From: CAWKKW01 sp963850345
GTDB taxonomy: Bacteria > Acidobacteriota > Terriglobia > Terriglobales > Acidobacteriaceae
Length of the DNA: 64,000 nt
Assembly: GCA_963850345.1 (NCBI GenBank)
Contig: CAWKKW010000010.1
Span: 1 to 64,000, forward strand
Direction: 5' to 3'
Part shown: in pieces, positions 35,429-45,394 of the stretch
Layout: the number at the start of each line of letters is the position of its first letter
Numbering within the stretch: the stretch's first letter is position 1
The notes under the pieces: generated by a model
The model's input: only the letters and a program-made list of their open reading frames with translations
The model's database searches: none
Told to the model about the DNA's origin: nothing
Made by a program: the position numbers and the translations under genes

Positions 35429-36872
35429 AGAAACTGGGTTCATGGAGTATCCTCGCGAACTCCCGCAGCGACGTCCGGCCGCCGAGCGCGTCAACGACTG
35501 GTTCGAAATCTACAACGAGTTTCCTGAGTCCAAGCTTCAGGTACAGGGCGCGCGCTGCATGGATTGCGGCGTGCCGTTCTGCCACACCGGCTGTCCGGTC
35601 AACAACCTCATTCCCGATTGGAACGACCTTGTCTATCAGGGCCGCCATCGCGAGGCCTTGCGCCGCCTGCACGCGACCAACAACTTTCCTGAATTTACCG
35701 GCCGCATCTGCCCCGCTCCCTGCGAGGCTGCCTGCGTCCTCGGCATCAACAAGCCGCCCGTCACCATCAAGCAGATTGAGAAGAGCATCATCGAGCGTGG
35801 CTTCGACGAAGGCTGGGTTCACCCCGAAGTGCCCTCGCACCGCACCGGCAAGCGCGTCGCCGTCATCGGTTCCGGACCCGCCGGAATGGCCGCCGCACAG
35901 CAACTCTGCCGCGCCGGCCATTCCGTCACCCTCTACGAAAAGGCAGACCGCATCGGTGGCTTGCTTCGCTACGGCATCCCTAACTTCAAGCTCGAAAAAC
36001 ACATCATCGATCGCCGCATGGAGCAGATGGAAGCCGAAGGCGTCGAGTTCGTCACCAACGCGCATGTAGGCGTCAACGTGGCCGTCGAAGACCTGCGCCG
36101 CCAGTTCGATGTATTGCTGCTGACCGGTGGCGCCGAACACCCGCGCGATCTGCCCGTACCCGGCCGCGAGCTCAAAGGCATTCACTTCGCCATGGAGTTT
36201 TTGCCGCAGCAGAACCGGCGCAACCTCGGCGACTCGGTCGACGAATCCACCGCCATCCTCGCCACCGGCAAGCACGTCGTGATCATCGGCGGCGGCGACA
36301 CGGGCGCCGATTGTCTCGGCACCAGTCACCGTCAGAAAGCGAAGTCGGTGCGCCAGTTTGAGATTATGCCGCAGCCACCCAACGAACGCGCGCCGCAGAC
36401 CCCATGGCCCCTGTGGCCGCTGCAACTGCGCACCGAGAGCGCTCACGAAGAGGGCGGCCTGCGCGACTGGAGTCTCGCCACCACCCGCTTCACCGGCGAC
36501 GAACAGGGCAACGTCCGCCAACTCCATGGAACGCGCGTCGGTCCTCCGCCAAAGTTCGATCCCCTCGCGGGCAGCGAGTTCACCATCGAAGCCGACCTTG
36601 TCCTCATCGCTATGGGCTTCCTCGGTCCCGTGCGCAATGGTCTGCTTGAGCAGTTAGGAGTTGTGCTTGATCCTCGCGGCAACGTCGCCACTGACGAGAA
36701 CTACATGTCCTCTGTCGACGGCGTCTTCGCCGCCGGCGATCTCCGGCGCGGCCAGTCCCTCGTCGTCTGGGCCATCGCCGAGGGCCGCAAAGCCGCGGCC
36801 GCCGTCGATCGCTATCTCGTCAACAAGACTGAGGCGCACGCGCCGGCCGTCTTCTCCGCCGCCGGCCGCTAG
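35421..36872 (+). CDS. gltD: Glutamate synthase, small (beta) subunit
   Basis: 483 aa. It supplies electrons from NADPH through FAD and 4Fe-4S clusters to GltB. Cluster ligands: CMDCGVPFCHTGCP and CPAPCEAAC in the first 110 residues. FAD site: VIGSGPAGMAAA; NADPH site: VIIGGGDTGADCLG; second FAD contact: GVFAAGDLRRGQSLVVWAI. ATG 35421 lies inside the end of gltB (8-nt overlap) with AGGTG 6-7 nt upstream; the longer frame from 35121 is just overlap with gltB. The length is normal for the family. Confidence 0.97.
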
Positions 36873-36900
36873 CCTGCAGCCTTCTCCGCTAAACGTAACA

Positions 36901-36932
36901 AAGGTCGCTACTTATCGAGTAGCGACCTTTTT
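36901..36932 (+). terminator. Terminator after gltBD
   Basis: Perfect 12-bp stem AAGGTCGCTACT/AGTAGCGACCTT with a 5-nt loop, followed by TTTT. It lies between converging genes and may also stop the porin transcript, although the minus-strand T tract is weaker. Confidence 0.9.
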
Positions 36933-36947
36933 CCTGGCTCCAGCGAA

Positions 36948-38120
36948 TTAGCGCTTTGGTCCGAAGAAGCCGACGAATCCGACTTCCAGTGTGTTTTGCG
37001 TCTTCGACGATCCACTGATGTCCTTCAGGAACGTCGGCTTGTCCGATGCGTCGATCCGATACTCGACCCGGGCCAGCAAACCCTCTGCCATCTTGTACTC
37101 GCCCGTGATCGTGAACTCCTTCAGCGCCTGCGCCACGCCAGTCGAGAAGCCCTTATCGTCGTTGAAGTATTCGCCGCGAGGCGTGATCGCTATCTTTGGC
37201 GTTGCCTGGAAGTGCACCGCGCCCGCAATGCCTTCCCAAGACGCGCTGGTTCCATCGGGGTTGTTATTGTTGCCGTAATCGAAGTTGATGTACGCATTCA
37301 CCTTGCCTGGAGGCGTCAGTAGCAGCGTAGTGTCGATCAGGTTCCGCCAGCCCTTGTTGGTTCCCGGGTTCTCTGGTCCGGTGTAGTAATCGCCAGACCA
37401 CGTGAACTTCGGCTTCGTCCATGCGCCCGTCAGGCCGATGGTTTTGCCGCTGTTATTGTCTTCAATGTCGTTCCAGCCGTTCACCACCTGCACACCCGCC
37501 GTCACCGTCTTGCTCAACGGCATCGAGGTGCGCAGACCGAAGTGATAATAAGGAATCGCCCACGCGAACAGCAGGGATCGCGAATAGTTCCAGTTATCCT
37601 TGGTCTCGATAACTTCCGCTCCCGCCGATGTTACAAAGTCTCCGAAATCAAATTCGAACCCCTTCGCCTTGGGCGGCTTCACCGAGACATAGGCCTGCTC
37701 AATATATTGGAAGGCGCGCGGATCGGTGCTTCCATGAATTGTGTCGAGCGCTTCGCCGAATCCAAAATCAAAGTGGAAGCCCACCGGATCGGGATCGTGA
37801 TTCAACGTCAGCTTGGCGAGGTTCAACGCGAACTGATCCGCCTTCACATCGAAGTTCCGGTACTGGTTATTTCCCGGCGTTCCGGATGCGTTCTTCGGAT
37901 GATTCGCGTTGAAATTTCCATACCCGTCGATGGTTCCGCTGAAGTCGATCGGGCCGATGCTCCATGTTGGTGCGGGCGGCGGCGTGGCATCCGCGGGTGC
38001 TGCTGCGGGCACCGGTGGCGTCTGCGGCGCAGGTGTGGGGCTCGATGCCTGAGCGAGTGCGGGAATCATCGCACATGAGTTCAGCGCGAGTAGGATTGCG
38101 CTTTTTCTAAGAAATGACAT
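36948..38120 (-). CDS. Outer-membrane beta-barrel porin, BBP2/OmpL-like
   Basis: 390 aa. A signal peptide (about 1-24) is followed by a Pro/Ala-rich linker (25-52), then a barrel with alternating polar/hydrophobic strands (FSGTIDGYGNFNANHP, FDVKADQFALNLAKLTLNHD) and a C-terminal strand ending in F-x-G-P-K-R. DPVGFHFDFGFGEA and RAFQYIEQAYVSVK are typical of the beta-barrel porin-2 family. It probably lets small solutes through the outer membrane. It converges on gltBD, so a link with nitrogen supply is possible but not shown. The closing residues are not the usual terminal aromatic. Confidence 0.82.
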   Translation of the reverse strand: MSFLRKSAILLALNSCAMIPALAQASSPTPAPQTPPVPAAAPADATPPPAPTWSIGPIDFSGTIDGYGNFNANHPKNASGTPGNNQYRNFDVKADQFALNLAKLTLNHDPDPVGFHFDFGFGEALDTIHGSTDPRAFQYIEQAYVSVKPPKAKGFEFDFGDFVTSAGAEVIETKDNWNYSRSLLFAWAIPYYHFGLRTSMPLSKTVTAGVQVVNGWNDIEDNNSGKTIGLTGAWTKPKFTWSGDYYTGPENPGTNKGWRNLIDTTLLLTPPGKVNAYINFDYGNNNNPDGTSASWEGIAGAVHFQATPKIAITPRGEYFNDDKGFSTGVAQALKEFTITGEYKMAEGLLARVEYRIDASDKPTFLKDISGSSKTQNTLEVGFVGFFGPKR

Positions 38121-38901
38121 TCGTCGTGCCTCCGGTAGATATAAGTCCAGTCACGCTCGAGTAAGTTCGAGTGGTAGCGTGCGCGCCTTCGGTGGATAAC
38201 AGGAACAGCAGGAGTGACTTCTACAGTGATTCAACTTGGCTGTCACTTGGGTTTATCACACCGAATATTCTGGGCAATCCGGAAACCGGCACTATTAAGG
38301 AATTTAATCCGACCTATAAGCAATCTGATTTGCAATTTCTCCTGTGGGCCCATGCAACCGCTCCTCAACCGAACTCTCCATCCAGTACAACGTTCGGCCG
38401 CTAAGTTCGGTGTAAGCAAGGCATAAGGGATACCTAAGTGCGGTTGTTGCGGCTCACTGTCAACTAACCTTCGCACTCAACCTTCGGGTCCACGCAGGCG
38501 AACCTCTTCGATCAATGAACTTCCGCCGCGCGCGCAGTGCTCCTCACAGGAACACGAGTTAGGGCTTGACCAGAAACGCCACGGGACTCGACGTTTGCTT
38601 TCCGGCGGCTTACCTTCGTCACCCAGACTTAGTTCGGTGCCTCTGGCCGCGTCCGGGCGTGCTCTCTGGCGTGCCCTCGCCGTCGACAGCCATGCCCCAA
38701 AAAAAATTCAAGCTGGCAAATCCGATTTGCCCTACCGCTTCGTTCTGTCGCTGAAAGGCAGAGAACGCTTCTGCGTTTCACGGGCCCCAGACGCAGCAAG
38801 CTGCAGCGGATCGCCTCGCGCTTCCCCGGCGCCGGCGACCCTCGCATTCATTTGACTCACCCGGCCTTACCCTCGACGGTGTGGCCAGAACAGAAGGCTC
38901 C
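38121..38901. other. Long intergenic region
   Basis: About 780 bp between the porin start and the ferritin-like gene. It contains a perfect hairpin GGCAAAT-CCG-ATTTGCC (38715-38731) with an A-run to its left (38699-38706), which on the minus strand would give a T-run 9 nt after the stem. It is too loose for a standard terminator; a small RNA end is possible. No coding frame is supported. Confidence 0.4.
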
Positions 38902-39777
38902 ATGAAGCATGACGAAACACCCAATTCGGCCTCGGTCAACCGGCGCTCCTTCCTCAGGAACGCAGGCGGGACCACCATCGCTGTCGCGGCCATGGCCGCC
39001 GCTCCCCAACTCCTCCGCGCCGATGATCATGGCGATGACGACGAACACAAGCGCCCCAAGTCACCCGATACGCCGCCGCAGATCTTCACCGCTGCCCTCA
39101 TCGCCGAAGATCTCGCCACCACCTTCTACTACCAGGGCCTCATCGGCAACGTCATTCAGGATGTGAACCTCGCCGGTCCCGGCGGTTCGGCCACTCACAT
39201 CACCGCGGTAGGCTCTGCGTCAAACGTCGGCTACATCCGCGCTGCTCTTTCTGAGGAGATCGCGCACGCCAACCTCTTCCGCGCTCTCCTCGGCAAGAGC
39301 AGCCCCAGTACCGATCCCTACCAGACCTTCTACTTCGCCGATGGCGTCTTCAACTCGCTCACGCCCTTCATCGCCACCCTCGAAGCACTCGAGAATGCCT
39401 TCATCGGCGCCTACCTCGCGGCCGTGCAGGAGTTCTCCCTGCTCGCCTCCATCGGCGAACCGCGTACCTACGGCGGCGTTCGCTACAAGTCCGCCGACTT
39501 CGCCTACTTCGCCAAAGTCGCAGCCTCGATCCTCGGCGTCGAGTCAGAACATCGTGCTCTCGGCCGCGCCATCGTTCCCACCATCATTCCCGCCAACCAG
39601 CTCAACTACGAACAGACCGACGGCATCACCAGCGTCTTCAACGGCAAGACCTCGGCAGCCGCCGCGCTCACTCCGTTCCTCTCCCACAGCAGCGGCACCA
39701 TGGGATATTCCCTCTCCACCGCGCTGGCCGGAGCAAGCAGCGTAACGCTGCCCACCACGGGCGGCCTTCCCGCCTGA
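38902..39777 (+). CDS. Tat-exported ferritin-like domain protein
   Basis: 291 aa from ATG 38902 (AGAAGG upstream; GTG 38881 also possible). The N-terminus NRRSFLRNAGGTTIAVAAMAAA is a Tat signal (RRSFLR), followed by an acidic His-rich linker DDHGDDDEHK. The rest resembles the ferritin-like (DUF4439/Ferritin_2) family: four helices with carboxylate and His residues in AEDLATTFYYQG, EEIAHANLF, ENAFIGAYLAAVQEF and ESEHRALGRA, which could bind a di-metal centre. Function is unknown; possibly a metal-storage or oxidoreductase role in the periplasm. The Ser/Thr-rich tail lacks a motif. Confidence 0.82.
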   Translation: MKHDETPNSASVNRRSFLRNAGGTTIAVAAMAAAPQLLRADDHGDDDEHKRPKSPDTPPQIFTAALIAEDLATTFYYQGLIGNVIQDVNLAGPGGSATHITAVGSASNVGYIRAALSEEIAHANLFRALLGKSSPSTDPYQTFYFADGVFNSLTPFIATLEALENAFIGAYLAAVQEFSLLASIGEPRTYGGVRYKSADFAYFAKVAASILGVESEHRALGRAIVPTIIPANQLNYEQTDGITSVFNGKTSAAAALTPFLSHSSGTMGYSLSTALAGASSVTLPTTGGLPA

Positions 39778-39889
39778 TTTGTCCCTCCATCCGCCGAGGC
39801 GAGCGCAACCCCGCCGCCTCGGCCGGAAGCGAGGATCGACAAACGTCCATCCCATCGATTACTCTGCTCAGCGTCGTGAGGTCCTGACC

Positions 39890-40168
39890 TTGAGCTATTT
39901 CCCCGGCTCGCCCATCTCGGACCGCATACGCGTGGAGTTGATCGAAGCCGACGTGGAACAGGTCTTCGGCCTGGTCGATCTCGCCGACGCGGAAGCGCAA
40001 TCCGGAAACGCATTGAAGTCCAAACGCATCCTTGAGGATGCCGAAAGCGTCTTCCTCGACATCGAACGCCGCCTCGCCCACCTCGGCACCTCGGAGTCCT
40101 TCCCTTTTCTCGCCCTGGTCGAAGAGCTGCGCCGTTCGATCGACACTGTTCGCTCCCGCCCACTCTGA
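39890..40168 (+). CDS. Small hypothetical protein
   Basis: 92 aa from TTG 39890 (GAGGT about 8 nt upstream). The product is acidic and largely helical (RIRVELIEADVEQVFGLVDLADAE), with no recognised motif, signal or membrane segment. The longer in-frame version from 39779 begins with a basic stretch that does not look coding. It lies 112 bp after the ferritin-like gene on the same strand. The codon bias in the main part matches neighbouring genes, which supports translation. Confidence 0.55.
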   Translation: MSYFPGSPISDRIRVELIEADVEQVFGLVDLADAEAQSGNALKSKRILEDAESVFLDIERRLAHLGTSESFPFLALVEELRRSIDTVRSRPL

Positions 40169-40260
40169 CTCTGCCTTTCCCTCAACTCGAAACCGCTGCA
40201 CCGCCGACCTCGGGCCCCGTTGCTGAAGCAAAATCTTTCTGCGGTAACTAGGAGGATCCC

Positions 40261-40662
40261 TTGATAGAAGTTCGCGGCATGGCGCCGCTACTCTCGGTGT
40301 TCGACATGCCCACCTCCCTCCACTTCTACTGTGATTTACTCGGCTTCCAAATCATGAAATCCGATGCCAACGCCGCTCCGAATTTCGATTGGGTTCTGCT
40401 GAGCTTGAACGGCGTAGAACTCATGCTCAACACCGCGTATGAAGCGCCAAACCGCCCGCCTGCGCCCGACACCGCTCGACTCGCTGCCCACCGCGATACC
40501 ACCCTCTACTTCGGTTGCCCCGATGTCGATGGAGCCTATGAACATCTGAAGGCTGCCGGCCTCCAACTCCATCCACCCAAGGTCGCTTACTACGGAATGA
40601 AGCAGATCTATATTTCGGACCCCGACAGTTACCCGCTCTGCTTTCACTGGGCCGTGGAGTAG
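40261..40662 (+). CDS. VOC superfamily (glyoxalase/dioxygenase-fold) protein
   Basis: 133 aa. Two beta-alpha-beta-beta-beta halves of the vicinal-oxygen-chelate fold are visible: MAPLLSVFDMPTSLHFYCDLLGF and DTTLYFGCPDVDGAYEHLKAAGL, ending in QIYISDPDSYPLCFHW. Possible metal ligands are the late His and Glu residues; a complete His/Glu set is not certain. Such proteins act as lyases, dioxygenases or drug-binding proteins. Start TTG 40261 has a strong AGGAGG 6 nt upstream. It is the second short gene after the ferritin-like protein. Confidence 0.88.
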   Translation: MIEVRGMAPLLSVFDMPTSLHFYCDLLGFQIMKSDANAAPNFDWVLLSLNGVELMLNTAYEAPNRPPAPDTARLAAHRDTTLYFGCPDVDGAYEHLKAAGLQLHPPKVAYYGMKQIYISDPDSYPLCFHWAVE

Positions 40663-40923
40663 CCACCGACCGCCTAATCCTTTACCGCAGACCGCCGCCA
40701 ACCCGTGGCTGCCGCCCACCCCGCGATCGCAGCAGCCACTCACCCCGGGCCTGCCTCTCCTGATCTCCAAAGTGCTCCCCGCACCCAGAATTCCCTTGTG
40801 CATCCTGCAATCGCAGCAGTACAACAGAGGCAATCTCCGGACTAAGTTTTCTTCTCGCGTCACCAGCCCTGTTCGGTACGGGTCGACAAGTGCGGGGAAA
40901 TTCTCCTGTTTACCGAGGCTCTC

Positions 40924-42897
40924 TTGCACGCCCTGTCCCGGTCTGTTCTGTTTTCCGCCTTGCTCCTGCTCTCCGTGCCCTCGTTTGCCGCCGCCAACTG
41001 GCAGCAGCCCACACCTGAAGAACTGCACATGACCGCCCAACCCGAAGTCCCGGGCGCCGCGGCCGTATACCTCAACATGGAAGAAACCACCGACGATCGC
41101 GAAGATACCTCGTCTGATTTCGACGTCTCCCCCGGCGAGAACCGCCAAAACTTCCATACCGTCTACGTCCGCATGAAGATCCTTTCCGAAGCGGGCCGCA
41201 GCTATGCCGACGTCGAGATTCTCTACCCCGGCCGCGACTTCTCAGTGGGCGATGTGCAGGGCCGCACCATTCATAGCGACGGCTCCATCGTTCCCTTCAC
41301 CGGCAAGCCCTTCCAGAAGCAGAACACGACCGTCTTCGCCATGCCCGACGTGCAGGTGGGCAGCATCATCGAATACCGATACTCGCTCAAGTACGACAGC
41401 CGCCACGTGGTGCCTCCTCAGTGGTACATCCAGCGGGGCCTCTTCGTTCGCAACGCCAAATACTATTTCCGCGCCAACAGCCGCACCATCCGCGACGCTC
41501 ACGGCAACCTCTCCGACGGTACCGCCTATAGCGCCAACTTGCCCAAAGGCGCGGCGGTGAAATACATCTCCTCCCAGAATGCCTACGAGCTCAATGTTCA
41601 CAACATCGCGCCGATCCCCAATGAAGAGTTCATGCCGCCGCTCGAGAGCCTCTCCTATCGAGTGCTCTTCTACTACACCGGCAATCAGAAAGAAGAGGAC
41701 TACTGGCAGACCGAAGGCCGCTACTGGTCCAAGGACATAGACAAATTCGTAAGCTCGCCCAGGCTCAAAGACGAAGTCTCGCACCTGCTCAGCCCCACAG
41801 ATACCGAGCAGCAGAAGGTCACGAAGATCTATCAGGCCGTCATGCAGCTTGAAAACACCAGCTTCACCCGCGAACGCACACAGGCAGAGAGCCGGGGCAT
41901 TCGCAACAAGACTGCCGAAGACGTCTGGTCGCAGAAGCGTGGCAATGCGGACCAGATCACGCTGCTCTTCATCGCCATGGTGCGAGCCGCCGGTTTCAAC
42001 GCCTATGCCATGCGCGTCACCAATCGCGACCGCGCTATCTTCGTCAGCAGCTTCCTCGATATGAGCCAGCTCGACGACTACATCGCCATCGTGCAGATGG
42101 ATGGCAAAGAACAGTTCTTCGATCCCGGCGAACGCTACTGTGCCTTTGGCCAACTGCACTGGAAGCACACCGTGACTCAGGGCCTGCGCCAAACGGGTGC
42201 TGGCACGGCCATCGCCAAGACGCCCTCCGCCGCGTACACCCAGGCGCAGACCTCGCGCATGGCCAACCTCGAACTCGATGCCGACGGCAAGGTTCACGGC
42301 TTCATTCGCATCACCATGGCCGGCGTCCCCGCTCTGTACTGGCGTCAGCGCGCGCTCCAGAACGACGAAGCCGAGGTCAAGCACGAGATCGAACAGGAGC
42401 TGCAGGCTTCGCTTCCGCCCGGTATCCAGGTGAAGACCCATCACTTCGTCGCGCTTGACGACTGGTCCTCCGCGCTCATGGTGCAGCTCGATGTCTCCGG
42501 CGCCATGGGCACCGCCACCTCCCACCGCATCATCCTTCCGTCCAGCTTCTTTGAAGCCGGGAGTCACCCCCGCTTCGTCAGCGACCGGCGCGAAACCCCT
42601 GTCTATCTCCAGTACGCCAACGAACTGCAGGATTCTGTAACCATCGACCTGCCAAAAACTCTCACCGTCAACAGCGTCCCCAAAGACGCCAACTTCCCGC
42701 TCCCGAGTAACGCGCTCTGTAAGTCGCAGTATGTGGTCAAGGACGGAACTTATACCTTCAAGCGCACCTTCATACTCGCCAACTTCTACTACGACTTGTC
42801 TGATTACAAGCCGCTGAAGAACTTCTATCAGCAACTCGCCACGCAGGATCAAGAGCCACTGATCCTCACTGCGGCTGCTGCTGGCGGAGGGCAGTAA
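40924..42897 (+). CDS. DUF3857 / transglutaminase-like secreted protein with degenerate active site
   Basis: 657 aa from TTG 40924. Signal peptide at residues 1-23 (FSALLLLSVPSFAAA). It is an N-terminal DUF3857 domain (about 45-260), a transglutaminase-like domain (about 280-410) and a C-terminal DUF3858-like beta domain. In active relatives the core has a Cys in GxCKD, a His and an Asp; here the first is Ala342 (KRGNADQITLLF) and the His position is Tyr386 (LDDYIAIV), while Asp400 (FFDPG) remains. It is therefore probably a non-catalytic scaffold or binding protein of the cell envelope. Co-directional with the glycoside hydrolase gene 126 bp downstream. Confidence 0.82.
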   Translation: MHALSRSVLFSALLLLSVPSFAAANWQQPTPEELHMTAQPEVPGAAAVYLNMEETTDDREDTSSDFDVSPGENRQNFHTVYVRMKILSEAGRSYADVEILYPGRDFSVGDVQGRTIHSDGSIVPFTGKPFQKQNTTVFAMPDVQVGSIIEYRYSLKYDSRHVVPPQWYIQRGLFVRNAKYYFRANSRTIRDAHGNLSDGTAYSANLPKGAAVKYISSQNAYELNVHNIAPIPNEEFMPPLESLSYRVLFYYTGNQKEEDYWQTEGRYWSKDIDKFVSSPRLKDEVSHLLSPTDTEQQKVTKIYQAVMQLENTSFTRERTQAESRGIRNKTAEDVWSQKRGNADQITLLFIAMVRAAGFNAYAMRVTNRDRAIFVSSFLDMSQLDDYIAIVQMDGKEQFFDPGERYCAFGQLHWKHTVTQGLRQTGAGTAIAKTPSAAYTQAQTSRMANLELDADGKVHGFIRITMAGVPALYWRQRALQNDEAEVKHEIEQELQASLPPGIQVKTHHFVALDDWSSALMVQLDVSGAMGTATSHRIILPSSFFEAGSHPRFVSDRRETPVYLQYANELQDSVTIDLPKTLTVNSVPKDANFPLPSNALCKSQYVVKDGTYTFKRTFILANFYYDLSDYKPLKNFYQQLATQDQEPLILTAAAAGGGQ

Positions 42898-43023
42898 TCA
42901 TGATGAATTACCCTCAACCCTCGCCCTGATCTGCGCACCCTGTCTGCCGCTCCTCCCCGGCGGCGGACACACGTGCACCCGCAAAGTTAGCGGAGGTCCG
43001 CAGTCCAACCTGTTGGGGGAGAA

Positions 43024-45315
43024 ATGAACGTCAAAATCGTCGCCATCCTGTTTGCTGCCCTTGCTTCACTTGCATCTCTTCCGGGTTGCGGTGGTGGCGG
43101 AGGCTCAACCGCTCCGCCCGCTCCGCCCGCCATCCCCACCTATACGTTGACTGTATCCACCACCACTCCTGCCACAGGCATCGCCATCGCTGTCGTACCA
43201 GCCGATAACTCCGGCCAGTCCAACGGCACCACCGGCTTCGCCCGAACCTATAACTCCGGTACCGACGTCACTCTCACTGCACCAGCTACTTCCGGCGCGG
43301 CAAGTTTTTCATCATGGTCAGGCTGCACCTCTAGAACTACCCTCACCTGCCACATCCTCTTGAATGCCAACGCCACCGTAACCGCAGCCTATTCGCCGGT
43401 CACCGCCGTCACCGTTTCTCCCAGTCCGGCAAACCTCAACGTAGGCGCAACCCAGGCATTTTCCGCAAATGTAGCAGGCACAGGCACGTTTGATCACAGC
43501 GTCATCTGGTCGGTCAACGGAGCCGCGGGTGGCAGTGCGGCCAGCGGCACCATCAGCGCCGACGGTCTCTACGTAACCCCGTTTCCAATTCCGCCCTCCG
43601 TCACCGTCACTGCGACCAGCGTTCTCGATCCGGCGAAGAGCGGCAGCGCAACGGTCACCCTGCTGATCCCCACCGCCACCGGGCCGGCTCTCAGTGTCGA
43701 CGCCGCGGCTCAGACCCACCCGATCAGCCCACTCATCTACGGAATGAACGCCTGGCAACTCAATCCGCAGGAGGCCAAAGACGCCAAGCTCAGCCTCGAT
43801 CGCTGGGGCGGCGATGCGGCGACACCCTATAACTACCTGCTCGATGTTACAAACGCGGCCAGTGACTGGTACTTCGAAACCAATCCCAACACCAACACGA
43901 ACTACCCCGACATCTCCGACTTCAATACCCAGGTCGCTGCCGACCACCTCAACAACACTAAGACCCTCGGCACCGTGCCGCTGATTGGCTTCACTACCAA
44001 GCGGCCAACCGGCAATGTTCGCGCCTGCGCCTTCTCCGTCGTCAAGTACGGCCCCCAGCAAAAAACCGATCCCTACGCATCCGACTGCGGCAATGGAGTC
44101 AAGCCCGACGGCAGCAACGTCAGCAATGACCTCGCCGACACCAGCACCCCCATCGACGAAACCTTCGTCAAGAGCTGGGTTCAGTACCTGGTCAAGAAGT
44201 TTGGGAATGCGGCCATCGGCGGCGTCGCGATCTACGACCTCGACAACGAGCCGGAATGGTGGGCCGGCGTGCACCGCAATATCCACCCGCTGCCCATGAC
44301 TTACGATGAACTTACTAACAAGGGACTTACTTACGCCAAGGCCGTCAAAGATGCCGATCCTACTGCCGAAGTAAGTGGCCCGGTCATCTCTTACTGGACC
44401 GGCTTTTTCTACTCCTTCAAAGACATCACCACCGGCTGGGGATCAGGCCCGGACTATGTCCCCAACGGCAATCCTGTCGACAGAATCGCGCATAACAACG
44501 TCCCGCTCATCGACTACTATCTCCAGGCCTTCAAGAAAAATCAGGACACTACCGGCGTCCGATTACTCGACTATCTCGACATCCACACCTACTTCGCCGC
44601 GCCCAACGCCGCATTCAATCCGGCCGGAACGACCGACCTCCAGCGTGCGAGGCTCGATTCCACACGGGTCTTCTGGGATCCCTCCTACACCGATCCCAGT
44701 TACACCGATCCCGACAATCGCACTAAGTCCGCTCAACCGGTTCCGCCGCAGCTTATTCCGCGCCTCAAGAACTGGGTAACCAGCGACTATCCCGGCACTA
44801 AGACCGCGATCACCGAATATAACTGGGGCGCGCAGGAACATATCAATGGCGCCCTCGCGCAGGCGGACATTCTCGGCATCTTCGGCCGCGAAGGTCTTGA
44901 CCTGGCAACACTCTGGGGGCCGCCGGATCCGGTAACTCAAAAGCCGGGACTCATCGCCTTCGAGTTATTTCGTAACTACGATGGAGCCGATAGCAGCTTC
45001 GGCGATATCGCGCTCGCCTCGACCAGCACCAACCAGGGACAGCTCTCGGTCTATGGCGCGCTGCGCTCAGCCGACAATAAAGTAACCGTCATTGTAATCA
45101 ATAAGTCTTTCAGCGATCTCGCTGCGACGTTGTCTCTTGCAAATCTCAGCGGTGCCGCATCGGCCCAGGTCTTTCAATACAGCAATGCCAATCTCGCCAC
45201 CATCGTGGCCTTGCCCGATACCGCCATCCCCGCGCCTCCGCCCGGAAGCACCATGAGCACCTTGACCCAGACCTTCCCGGCGCAGTCGATCACTCTGTTC
45301 GTGCTGCCTCGATAG
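43024..45315 (+). CDS. Secreted lipoprotein, GH44-like endoglucanase/xyloglucanase
   Basis: 763 aa. Lipobox SLPGC (Cys22), then Ig-like/Big-type repeats (about 35-235, FSSWSGCTSRTTLTC, VTVSPSPANLNVGATQ) and a catalytic TIM barrel from about residue 240. GH44-like signals are SLDRWGGDAATPYNY, acid/base Glu409 in DNEPEW and nucleophile Glu598 in ITEYNWG; a beta-sandwich end follows (690-760). It would cleave beta-1,4-glucans or xyloglucan at the cell surface, suiting a plant-litter degrader. ATG 43024 has GGGGGAG upstream. Confidence 0.85.
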   Translation: MNVKIVAILFAALASLASLPGCGGGGGSTAPPAPPAIPTYTLTVSTTTPATGIAIAVVPADNSGQSNGTTGFARTYNSGTDVTLTAPATSGAASFSSWSGCTSRTTLTCHILLNANATVTAAYSPVTAVTVSPSPANLNVGATQAFSANVAGTGTFDHSVIWSVNGAAGGSAASGTISADGLYVTPFPIPPSVTVTATSVLDPAKSGSATVTLLIPTATGPALSVDAAAQTHPISPLIYGMNAWQLNPQEAKDAKLSLDRWGGDAATPYNYLLDVTNAASDWYFETNPNTNTNYPDISDFNTQVAADHLNNTKTLGTVPLIGFTTKRPTGNVRACAFSVVKYGPQQKTDPYASDCGNGVKPDGSNVSNDLADTSTPIDETFVKSWVQYLVKKFGNAAIGGVAIYDLDNEPEWWAGVHRNIHPLPMTYDELTNKGLTYAKAVKDADPTAEVSGPVISYWTGFFYSFKDITTGWGSGPDYVPNGNPVDRIAHNNVPLIDYYLQAFKKNQDTTGVRLLDYLDIHTYFAAPNAAFNPAGTTDLQRARLDSTRVFWDPSYTDPSYTDPDNRTKSAQPVPPQLIPRLKNWVTSDYPGTKTAITEYNWGAQEHINGALAQADILGIFGREGLDLATLWGPPDPVTQKPGLIAFELFRNYDGADSSFGDIALASTSTNQGQLSVYGALRSADNKVTVIVINKSFSDLAATLSLANLSGAASAQVFQYSNANLATIVALPDTAIPAPPPGSTMSTLTQTFPAQSITLFVLPR

Positions 45316-45345
45316 TCGCCCTTCCCCTCGACCGGTCAAAGAAAA

Positions 45346-45377
45346 GGGCACCGTCTCTGTTTCAGAAGACGGTGCCC
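45346..45377 (-). terminator. Terminator between GH44-like and Big-type lipoprotein genes
   Basis: Stem GGGCACCGTCT/AGACGGTGCCC (11 bp; 45346-45356 and 45367-45377) with a 10-nt loop, followed on the minus strand by TTTTCTTTG. It lies between two converging genes and serves the minus-strand gene best; it may work both ways. Confidence 0.82.
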
Positions 45378-45394
45378 CTTCCCAACTTCGGCTC

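Noticed and set aside
38699..38731. Hairpin GGCAAAT/ATTTGCC with nearby A/T run, possible terminator or sRNA end
   Set aside because: The T-run on the minus strand is 9 nt away from the stem and no gene or promoter is linked to it. Kept only as a note in the intergenic entry.
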